Source of the DNA: Lingula anatina
Lineage: Eukaryota; Brachiopoda; Lingulata; Lingulida; Lingulidae
Direction: 5' to 3'
DNA length: 64,000 nt
NCBI RefSeq assembly: GCF_001039355.2
Contig: NW_019775657.1
Coordinates: forward strand, 62,001-126,000
Shown here: positions 49,678 to 60,962 of the stretch, piece by piece
How the letters are laid out: each line of letters starts with the position of its first letter
Position numbering within the stretch: the stretch's first letter is position 1
The notes under the pieces: model-generated
What the model was told of the DNA's origin: nothing
Database searches by the model: none
What the model saw: only the letters and a program-made list of their open reading frames with translations
Made by a program: the position numbers and the translations under genes

Positions 49678-51066
49678 CACACACTGGACAATAGAAATGT
49701 CACCACCTAAATCAGAGTAATAAAAGTAGGCAGATCTTGGGTAGTTATAATGCCTGGTCTACTTATAATGTGACTTATGAGTATAAAACCGCTATACCAT
49801 GGAATTGTATTGTTGGTCTTGTGCATGTACAGCAAATTTTATTCCTGTCTTCCTCCAATATGGCAAGATACAGGCAATTATCTAACGGTTATAGGCGTCA
49901 AGTTATTATCCTGAAGAGGCGGAATATAAGCAATGTCAGAATATCGATACAATTGAATTGTTCAGTCAGAACCGTGCAGAGGGTCTGGTCTCGGTATAGA
50001 AACACTGGATCAAGAGACAAATTGCCTCTGATGGGTCGTCCAAGAAAAACTACTGGCCGTGAAGACTGACGACTGATTTTGATGTCCAGGTTGTCAAAGT
50101 TCGACACTGCTTGTCAGTTGACAACACAGTGGAACAATTTCTCGCATAAGAATGTGTCTGTGAAAATTGCTGGGCGTCGGTTACATGCTCAGAGAGTTTA
50201 CAGCAGGGTAGCAAGACTGAAACCTCTTATATCGTTACAAAACAGGCAACGTAGAGTTAACTAGGGTCAACAGGATCTGGAACTGGACAGTCCATGACAA
50301 TTGGTCCTATATATTTTTTTTCTGATGAGTGTCGCTTTGGTGTGACCTCTGATGACAGGCGGGTACGATGCTGGCGAACTGCTGGTAAAGCATTTGAACC
50401 ACATGCACTGAATTTTCGAACCCGGAGCAGCATATTCATCATGGTGTGGGACTGCATCAGCATCCATGGCTTGGGCGAATTGATAGTGGTTAATGGAAAC
50501 ATGAATCACTAGAAATATATCGATGTTTTGGAGTCAGGCTTGCTACTATCTATTACTAACATGTTTGGTGACAGGAATGAGCCATTTGTTCACCAGGATG
50601 ACATTGCTCCTTGTCACAGGCCCAGAGCAGTTGATGATTGGTTTGACCAGCAGGACATTCGCAGGGAGATGTGGCCTGCCCAGAGTCCGGATGCAAACAT
50701 AATAGAAAATGTGTGGAATGATATGTCAAAACATTTGACAAATGCCCATCTAACCAGCAGAGAAACTCTGTTATATTCAGTGTTTCATGCCTGGGCCAGC
50801 ATAAGCCCTGAACGCATCAGACAATTATATGAATCCTTGCCTCGTAGACTGGCACCTATTATTAGGTCACGTGGCTATGCCACTAAGTACTAATTTTGGA
50901 CTTGAAACTGCATATTTTGGTAGCATGTATATTTTGTTCTTATTTTGTGATTTTTTGTGAAATTTGATGTTAATAAAATGATACCAGGAGCATATCATTC
51001 CACAGTCATTTATCTCCCCCATAGTATTGGTTCAGTAGGGGTGACACTTCTATTGTCCAGTGCGTG
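49678..51066 (+). mobile_element. Tc1-type transposon, copy B
   Basis: Same termini as copy A, with one or two substitutions (AATAGAAATG at the left end, TGCGTG at the right). It is flanked by TA. Part of it is repeated after the N at 51900. Confidence 0.9.
49860..50893 (+). pseudogene. Tc1 transposase, disabled (copy B)
   Basis: The N-terminal third is open from ATG 49860 but ends at a private TGA at 50067-50069. It also carries the lesions shared with the other copies: a TAG in the linker near 50263 and the TAG at 50510. The DDE blocks FSDEC, HQDDIAPCHR (an Asn to Ile change beside the second Asp) and SPDANIIENVW remain. Confidence 0.88.
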
Positions 51067-51067
51067 T

Positions 51068-51794
51068 AATTACTAAATCTCTGTCAGAATAACCAGAGGT
51101 AGATGAGATAGATTTTTTTTATTAATCGTGTAATATTTCGGTTAAAGCGACCGTGTATTTGTTTGGTTATTGTTGTTAAATTCGGTTTTATTTTAAGGAG
51201 TGTTCAGTTGTTTCTGTTATTCAGTTTATCGAGTAAAATGCATAAAAATGAATAAAATTGTATTCTTCTTTTGGATTTTAGTATGTGTGTCAACTTCCCC
51301 CTCGGGGCGTGCAAACTTGCCCCAGGGTGGCAATTTAAAAACTAAATTAACTCTGAAGAAAATTACAATAGACATCTGCTACTTAAACCACACTTATCTT
51401 CCTTCTGCAAAATATGTAGAAGCCTGAAGGTTACAGCATTCCTTTAATCTCAATATTTATCAAAATGGGTCGAACTAGCGCTGACTAATCTGCCGTGGAA
51501 TCAGATGGTCAGTTATACTATATGTCGGCGTCAAATGAGCTGCCCGCTGCTTTGAAGGAAAAGGGAGCGAAATACTGGTGGGAGAATGCTGTTTTTTCTT
51601 TCCTTTTTTTACGGGCATTTGGTGTATTTCCTTTATTTTCATCTATGTCCAACATTAACTTCACATCCATTCTAATAACTGCAGTTTAATTAACTTCATT
51701 ACCATATTCGACTGTCATTCCCAATAATATGAAGTATACTGCAAAAACCGATTCTTAAGTAAATAAACAATTGAACCAACCGACACACAGACCA

Positions 51795-51832
<38 letters not shown>

Positions 51833-51899
51833 GGACAAATACTATACCCTGGGTTTTCAACGATTGACTTCCACATCCTTCCTCTCGCTATGCCAGACA
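51068..51899. other. Sequence between copy B and the N join
   Basis: An open frame at 51248-51427 begins MNKIVFFFWILVCVSTSPSG, which looks like a signal peptide, and runs 59 codons. Nothing supports expression. A (CAGA)n stretch lies at 51797-51832. Confidence 0.3.
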
Positions 51900-51900
51900 N

Positions 51901-53341
51901 GACAGGCGGGTACGATGCTGGCGAACTGCTGGTAAAGCATTTGAACCACATGCACTGAATTTTCGAACCCGGAGCAGCATATTCATCATGGTGTGGGACT
52001 GCATCAGCATCCATGGCTTGGGCGAATTGATAGTGGTTAATGGAAACATGAATCACTAGAAATATATCGATGTTTTGGAGTCAGGCTTGCTACTATCTAT
52101 TACTAACATGTTTGGTGACAGGAATGAGCCATTTGTTCACCAGGATGACATTGCTCCTTGTCACAGGCCCAGAGCAGTTGATGATTGGTTTGACCAGCAG
52201 GACATTCGCAGGGAGATGTGGCCTGCCCAGAGTCCGGATGCAAACATAATAGAAAATGTGTGGAATGATATGTCAAAACATTTGACAAATGCCCATCTAA
52301 CCAGCAGAGAAACTCTGTTATATTCAGTGTTTCATGCCTGGGCCAGCATAAGCCCTGAACGCATCAGACAATTATATGAATCCTTGCCTCGTAGACTGGC
52401 ACCTATTATTAGGTCACGTGGCTATGCCACTAAGTACTAATTTTGGACTTGAAACTGCATATTTTGGTAGCATGTATATTTTGTTCTTATTTTGTGATTT
52501 TTTGTGAAATTTGATGTTAATAAAATGATACCAGGAGCATATCATTCCACAGTCATTTATCTCCCCCATAGTATTGGTTCAGTAGGGGTGACACTTCTAT
52601 TGTCCAGTGCGTGTAATTACTAAATCTCTGTCAGAATAACCAGAGGTAGATGAGATAGATTTTTTTTATTAATCGTGTAATATTTCGGTTAAAGCGACCG
52701 TGTATTTGTTTGGTTATTGTTGTTAAATTCGGTTTTATTTTAAGGAGTGTTCAGTTGTTTCTGTTATTCAGTTTATCGAGTAAAATGCATAAAAATGAAT
52801 AAAATTGTATTCTTCTTTTGGATTTTAGTATGTGTGTCAACTTCCCCCTCGGGGCGTGCAAACTTGCCCCAGGGTGGCAATTTAAAAACTAAATTAACTC
52901 TGAAGAAAATTACAATAGACATCTGCTACTTAAACCACACTTATCTTCCTTCTGCAAAATATGTAGAAGCCTGAAGGTTACAGCATTCCTTTAATCTCAA
53001 TATTTATCAAAATGGGTCGAACTAGCGCTGACTAATCTGCCGTGGAATCAGATGGTCAGTTATACTATATGTCGGCGTCAAATGAGCTGCCCGCTGCTTT
53101 GAAGGAAAAGGGAGCGAAATACTGGTGGGAGAATGCTGTTTTTTCTTTCCTTTTTTTACGGGCATTTGGTGTATTTCCTTTATTTTCATCTATGTCCAAC
53201 ATTAACTTCACATCCATTCTAATAACTGCAGTTTAATTAACTTCATTACCATATTCGACTGTCATTCCCAATAATATGAAGTATACTGCAAAAACCGATT
53301 CTTAAGTAAATAAACAATTGAACCAACCGACACACAGACCA

Positions 53342-53379
<38 letters not shown>

Positions 53380-53446
53380 GGACAAATACTATACCCTGGG
53401 TTTTCAACGATTGACTTCCACATCCTTCCTCTCGCTATGCCAGACA
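51901..53446. other. Exact repeat of 50354-51899, probable assembly artefact
   Basis: The whole 1546-base block, including the 3' half of Tc1 copy B and the following unique DNA, recurs with no difference I could find, at an offset of 1547. A single N at 51900 separates the copies. It starts in mid-transposase with no insertion signature. Confidence 0.85.
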
Positions 53447-53889
53447 GACGTACTGAATAGACACTGACACAAATACACTCTATACACACCGATATAATAA
53501 ATATAGTTTATAAATAAAAGTTATCTATGATCTCTCACTCCTGATTGGTGGATTCTTGTCTTTATCCAGAATGACTTGACAGTCGCTGGATTATACTAAT
53601 CCGCAGCCCTTGACTGGATTTTAGAAAGCCAGATAGCCCCAGGTCTTGGAAAATGTCTGTTTTACGCACAAGCCCTGAGAGACTGTGTCATGTGAGTTGG
53701 GAGGATATTTTTCTACATGTGGGTTACAAAGATAAACATACACCCAACCGATCTTATCTCTGTCATTACGTCCCACTTAGGCTGCCTGTCACCGCCTTGT
53801 CTTTGACCTTATTTTGGACGGCATTTTTGTTCCATTTGTTTCTCTAACCTTATAATTTCAAAGCGATAAAAATGTCTCCAACTGTGGTT

Positions 53890-53892
<3 letters not shown>

Positions 53893-53947
<55 letters not shown>
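53893..53947. repeat. (AT)n microsatellite
   Basis: About 27 TA units without interruption. Confidence 0.95.
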
Positions 53948-53951
<4 letters not shown>

Positions 53952-54414
53952 AGTGGGTGGCCATATTTGACCCTTTGACAAGTTAGTCCCCTATTCTATG
54001 GTAATTGGGCCCAAGAAGCTCATCCTATCTCGTTTGAGATGCTTTATCAAGTGTACAGTGTACAGTGATGCAACAAAACAGACTTATTTATATGCACCCT
54101 TATTTTCAACTTTGAAAATAACACAGGGCCTACAGAAAGGTTTTGGTTAATAATTCCAATAATATCATGTATTAATTGTTTCGCAAATGGTAGACTTAGT
54201 GTAGAAAATAGTGTTCCGTTTGTTTAGGTTTGTCTTTTCTCCAATTGTCGGAGTGGCAAAGGGGTCAGAGTTAGTCCGCCTGTTGATTTGAAGATTATCA
54301 CGCGTATATAAGTACATGCTGTATAATAGTATTACAGTAGATGGCGACAGTGTATAAATTGTGTCGAGTTGACAACAGCCCGGCAGCCATGACACATAAC
54401 AATATGTGATTACG

Positions 54415-54781
54415 GTATACCCGAGCAAAAAAATATTCAACAAAATGAAATTGAAACATTCTTTTCTTTCACAATAATGAACCCGTTAAAAGGCAGCAAC
54501 ACAGAAACCTATAAAGACCATTTAAAACCTTTACAATCACAGCAAGAATTTCATTTACGATTTTTTTACGTACACATTTTGGTTCATTTAACAAAATAAN
54601 TATACCCGAGTAAAAAAATATTCAACAAAATGAAATTGAAACATTATTTTCTTTCACAATAATGAACCCGTTAAAGGCAGCAACACAGAAACCTAAAGAC
54701 CATTTAAAACCTTTACAATCACAGCAAGAATTTCATTTACGTTTTTTTACGTACACATTTTGGTTCATTAAACACAATAAG
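54415..54781. other. Near-identical duplicated block around an N (haplotype join)
   Basis: Positions 54415-54599 and 54601-54781 match except for several small indels and substitutions. This is the pattern expected of two alleles placed side by side. Confidence 0.7.
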
Positions 54782-55003
54782 TGCCACATGTTCTGATAGT
54801 TCTTTCTTAAGATCCTGCCATTCTTATAAAATTCATTTTGAAAAAGGTGAAAGATGTCATGTCATTGGACATTTTAATCAATTAAAAGCAAACACAATGT
54901 ATCAAGAATTTTTACCCCTTTATGCAAATTCATCGAGGCCTTTCGCCATATAAAACTGTTATTTGTACTTCAGAAACGTCAATTACATCAACATTATCCC
55001 GAT

Positions 55004-55006
55004 AAA

Positions 55007-55037
<31 letters not shown>

Positions 55038-55062
55038 TATTATTATTATTATTATTATTATC
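55004..55062. repeat. (TTG)n(TTA)n compound microsatellite
   Basis: About eight TTG units run into about nine TTA units; they explain the Val/Leu/Tyr/Ile runs in open frames there. Confidence 0.92.
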
Positions 55063-55201
55063 CCTTTTTTCTTTTCTGTTTATATAAGCACAAATCGATA
55101 TTGGTCACTGGAAACTTTCAATCTCGTCTCGCGAGAAATCTCGCAAATGTCAGAAGTCCCGGATGTGAGACAATTCCAGGCCTGTCTTGTCGCCACTGTT
55201 T

Positions 55202-56934
55202 TCACTGGTTCATCTCACTCAACTTCAATTTACCGGAATCCAGGAGGATACTCTTGGCACTTTTCAGGAGTTCTTCTTTGGAGACCTGAAGGAAGAGAAT
55301 TATCGATACTCTGACACATGTAAGACGTACATAATAACATAATAACAGTTCACGTGAACAGATCCATTGCCCCTTTATTCTTTACGAAAAAACCATCCAA
55401 GGTCACAAATACCATATATATATATATATACTGTACATATAAGTGGCAAATGGGCGTTAGGCAAGCAAAATGACGGTTAAATAATAATAATTTTTATTCA
55501 TGCATTAATAAGGTGAGAAAAAACTCTTGACGAGTTGACACACACAAACACGCACACTTTTTTTAAATAACTAAAACTCACAGCCTCTTTTAAACATCAT
55601 TCTCTGGCCTCACCTTCTGCCTGATCCCCACCCTGGGGAACGTCTCCATAACGACATAGTGGTCCGGCCACATGTGATCCAACAGCTGAAATGGGGAATT
55701 ACGGGCTGTTATATCCATAGTATAGTAAGCAGAAAGCACGAACACAAACCATATATAGACTAAATGACGTCATATGGCGATCGTTACCTCTCACTTGTCC
55801 CTATTCTTCGATCTGTTTATTACGTTCGGCCACATTTAATCCAACAGTTAAAAACAACAGGAGAGAAGAATCATGAGTGTGGCGTCAAATATGGGGTGTT
55901 CACACCCAGCCTAACTTGATCCGAAATTAAATGACGTCACCACATGGGCAGATAACACGACAAATTATACAGTGTCGTACAGTGTTCAATCCCACGTTAA
56001 GCATCTGGGCCCGGTTGCACCAACAGGGCGTAAATTTACTCGGCTACGACTGTCTTAAACCGCAACGCCTGACGTCCGTGCGCCAGGTTTACTCTCCCTG
56101 CTTACGCCCGTTGCACCAAGACAAAAAGTAATCGTCGCAACTATGCCCGAATAACGCTAGATGTTGCATCACTGGCCAACAATACGTGGATGGTATAATT
56201 GGGCAAATGAGGAGTTCTCAGCTGCAGTCATAATGGAATGATGACATAAATAAACACAAAAGGAGCATTTCAGTGACGGAGAAATTCATGAGCTAAACTA
56301 TTCCAATTTGATTTAGAAATAAGAACGTTAAAATACGTTAAAGTCATAATAACTCTTCGTTTTGGCCAAAAATTGGATTATCCTGAAAAAAACGACAATT
56401 TTCACGTACTTACCAATGGTCAACGACCCCATTCCTGCATTCAAAGTTAATCCAGGTTTTTTTTCCTAAACGTACGGTGCATTAGATGTTTAAAGATTCT
56501 TAAAGTATAATCAACATAGGGACAGACTAAGACCCCCTTCTCATAAAGGTCATAAAGACACCAGCGACCTACGTGCAAGGATAGACCCAACTCTGTGGGG
56601 GACTCTTGCTAAATGCAATCAGCACAATTGAATGACATGCCTCCTTTTGTTTCTTAAGTGCTCGCAAAATCACCAGCTTTTTTACTCTTACTGAGGTCAT
56701 AATTCATTGGATTTTACGTAACTCACTGGATTTTCCACCATCATGGCTCATACTCACCTCGCTCTTGCAATGAGATCGCAGCTCACCTTCTGTTATATTT
56801 TGGCCCTGGATAGGTCTGGAGAAATAGAAGAGAAAACGTTTTAGAAATATATCAAGCATGCCTTTTCGCACAGGCACCCACGCACACATTCATTCATCTT
56901 CTTACATACGTTTTTACACATTTGAGCGCACCCA

Positions 56935-56976
<42 letters not shown>

Positions 56977-59900
56977 CTCGCGTTAGCACGCACGCACACG
57001 CGAACATTCGATGTCATTCCTCCAAATATGTCTGTCCTATTAAACACTACAACACTGTCAATCTTGTTTATAATGATACCAGGACGGTGAGTGTGGAATG
57101 ACTCAGCGTAAAATGTAAGGTTGCTTTATGGACTGCGGCAAAATAATTGTAGGCCCTACAGTTCGTATAGTAACTATAACTTTATGTTGATAACCGTCAA
57201 ATTATGTTAAACTTACTAATGCACCTATGGATATCCAAATGTTGTCATAAATTCACGAGTCAAATAAGTCGCTGAAGAGCTCTTGTCATAGGCCCATTCA
57301 GAATAGGGGACTAATTGGTCTGAGGGTCAAATATGGCGGACCCACTTGAATACTTCCCCACGGGATATCTATTCAGTGCTTATTAGCGGATTAGACGGCA
57401 AGCTTTGTGGTAGGTCGCCATATTTGAACTTCGGACTAGTAAGACCGCTATTCTGAATGGGGCTATAGTCAACGGCATTTTCGCGAGAGGTTTGTATAGA
57501 TATGCATGTACATGTAGTACTTAATCATTTTGGCAGATTTTGCAGCTAGATACGTACGCGTATTTTAAAGATTGAACATCCACTTCATACGGTTACTTAC
57601 ATAACACACAGAATGATGGTATCAAGGTCATCTTCGCCAGGTTTTCTAAACCCAACTGCCTAAACCAAGGAAAAAGATCATCATTATCATCATCATCATC
57701 ATCATCATCTTCATCATCTTTATCATAATAAAAATAATTATAATGATTATAATAATAAAATATGCGTTCCGTTCCCAGAAAAGTGAGCCCTTTTGTCGAT
57801 ATATGTCATTGATTTCCGAGGCAATGGATATAATGAGCATCCTTGTGATGGTCGGGAGCACTTTTCAAGAACAAATACAACAGTAAGCGATATAAAACGT
57901 GCGTGAGCGCATTTTCAGAAACAGAAACAGGGCTGTTATTTTCCTTTAATTATATTATAGCTATGATTATCACTGTTTCATGACAAAATGTCCTGTTTCA
58001 GAACACAAACGTTCGTAAACGACCACTCGACTCTTCCGATCATGCGTGTATTTCTATAATATACACACACTGGACAAAAGAAGTGTCACCCCCTAACTCA
58101 GAGTAATAAAAGTAGGCAGATCTTGGGTACTTATAAAGCCTGGTCTACTTATAATGTGACTAATGAGTATAAAACCGCTATACCATGGCATTGTATTGTT
58201 GGTCTTGTACATGTACAGCAAATGTTAATCCTGTCTTCCTCCAATATGGCAAGATACAAGCAATTATTTAACAGTTATAGGTGCAAGTTATTAACCTGAA
58301 GAGGCGGAATATAAGCAATGTCAGAATATCGATACAATTGAATTGTTCAGTCAGAACCGTGCAGAGGGTCTGGTCTTGGTATAGAAACACTGGATCAAGA
58401 GACAAATTGCCACTGATGGGTCGTCCAAGAAAAAATACTATCCGTGAAGACCGACGACTGATTATGATGTCCAGGTTGTCAAAGTTCGACACTGCTTGTC
58501 AGTTGACAACACAGTGGAACAATTTCACACATAAGAATGTGTCTGTGAAAATTGCTAGGCGTCGGTTACATGCTCAGAGAGTGTACAGCAGGGTAGCAAG
58601 TCTGAAACCTCTTATATCGTTACAAAACAGGCAACTTAGAATGAACTACAGGTAGGGTCAACAGGATCTGGAACTAGACAGTTCATGACAATGGGTCCTA
58701 TATATTTTTTCTGATGAGTGTCGCTTTGGTCTGACCTCTGATGACAGACGGGTACTATGCTGGCAAACTGCTGGTAAGGCATTTGAACCACATGCACTGA
58801 ATTTTCGAACCCGGAGCAGCATATTCAACATGGTGTGGGGCTGCATCAGCATCCATGGCTTGGGCGAATTGATAGTGGTTAATGGAAACATGAATCACTA
58901 GAAATATATCGATGTTTTGGAGTCAGGCTTGCTACCATCTATTACTAACATGTTTGGTGACAGGAATTATCCATTTGTTCACCAGGATGACAATGCTCCT
59001 TGTCACAGGTCCAGAGCAGTTGATGATTGGTTTGACCAACAGGACATTCGCAGGGTGATGTGGCCTGCCCAGAGTCCGGATGCAAACATAATAGAAAATG
59101 TGTGGAATGATATGTCACAACTTTTTACAAATGTCCGTCTAACCAGCAGAGAAACTCTGTTATATTCAGTGTTTCATGCTTGGGCCAGCATAAGCCCTGA
59201 ACGCATCAGACAATTATATGAATCCTTGCTTCGTAGAATGGCACCTATTATTAGGTCATGTGGCTATGCCACTAAGTACTAATTTTGGACTTGAAACTGC
59301 ATATTTTGGTAGAATGTATATTTTGTTCTCATTTTGTGATTTTTTGTGAAATTTGATGTTAATAAAATGATACCAGGAGCATATCATTCCACAGTCATTT
59401 ATCTCCCCCATAGTATTGGCTCAGTAGGGGTGACACTTCTTTTGTCCAGTGTGTGTATGTCGTGAGTCATACAGTTGTAAGTACTGATATCATATTATTA
59501 ATGGAAATTTTCGTACAGGGGTATTAATGACGTTGCTTATACCAAAAGGAGTTAGTCAAGTTGTTTTAGAGAGTGTGCTCCAGACTTCCCCACAACCGTT
59601 CCCCTACAGGCCTTTCTTTCTCTCTTTCTCTCTCTCTCTCACCTGTGCCAGACTGATTTTAGGATGTTTTGCTGCTGCAATCTCTATAGCAGCAGGATAA
59701 ACCTTGTCGCCCCAGCGAGAAAAATGGAGTACATGAAATTTCCGTCCAGTGTAGTACATAAACCCGTATTCATTCATCGTACCAATGTCTCTGGGGTGTG
59801 GAATAGAAAATGATTAATTGGATCGGGATAAGCACACGCTTCGCAAACACCCCACTTGTCTTATTTCTTTCATCAAAGTTCATATAAACATTTTAAAACA

Positions 59901-60644
59901 TATTTAGGGTGTTAGTTGCAGTTACATTATGCACTACGATATGTCACACATTTGACACCCTCACACTGCAAAGTCACAAATATCACTCCCTCCCAGTGTG
60001 TTGTCATAACTATCACACTCACCCAATGTGTTGTCACAATTATCACACTCAACAATGTGTTGTCACAACTATCACATTCACCAAGTGTTTTTTCACAACC
60101 ATCACGCTCACCAAGTGTGTTGTCACAACTATCACACTCACCAAGTGTGTTGTCACAACTATCACATTCACCCATTGTGCTGTTTCAACTCATCAAACGC
60201 GTTATCCCATTTAACACATAACATACCCAGTGTGGTACCAACCAGACGGGGACACCACTTTCCTGTACAAGTCTTCAGAACCGTAATAACTACTGAACAT
60301 GAACACCCCTCGCACACATATTTCCCCTTCCACGCCTGGAGGAACGATCTTGTTGTTTGCATCAACTATTTTCACCTGTAATACGAAGAAATAGACCAGT
60401 TTATTGAAACCAATATGGCTAAAGATTTTTTGACATATTGGTAACATTGTTTTTTCTAATAGACGCCCAGGAAATAACTTTATTGAAGGCAAAATCTTCA
60501 TGGTCATCTTCAGGGTCACTGAACTCTATATAGAAGGAATATCATTTTACACAACTATAGTTATAATGAAGTTTGTTTGATTGACTTAGAAAGCTTTGGA
60601 CAAGACTCCCTTTGTCTGTTTCCCTCTCTCTCTCTCTCTCTCAT

Positions 60645-60698
<54 letters not shown>

Positions 60699-60927
60699 CA
60701 GTGTGTGGCGGTGGAAAGCCTATACCGCGGTACCGGCGGTCAAAGTCGTCATCCAGTGGATAGGTGGCGCTGATGTTCCAGTATTCTGTAGTGCCGAGTG
60801 CGACCTTAAAACACCAAGAGTGAATTATACGTGATGAAGTTCATCAGCTCAAAACCAACAATCCACTTTCTACTTTCACGAACAAGCAATATATTCCCTT
60901 GGCAGTGCTGTATTCCCATTCACAGTA

Positions 60928-60962
<35 letters not shown>

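Larger units (their letters stand above)
53447..55201. other. Spacer between ANL copy 1 and copy 2
   Basis: No exon is supported. It holds the (AT)n microsatellite, a duplicated block at 54415-54781 and a TTG/TTA repeat. If the promoter and first exon of copy 1 survive, they should be between 49400 and here. Confidence 0.35.

Noticed and set aside
51248-51427. 59-codon frame with a signal-peptide-like start
   Set aside because: No promoter, splice partner or cysteine pattern, and it lies in a region duplicated by assembly.
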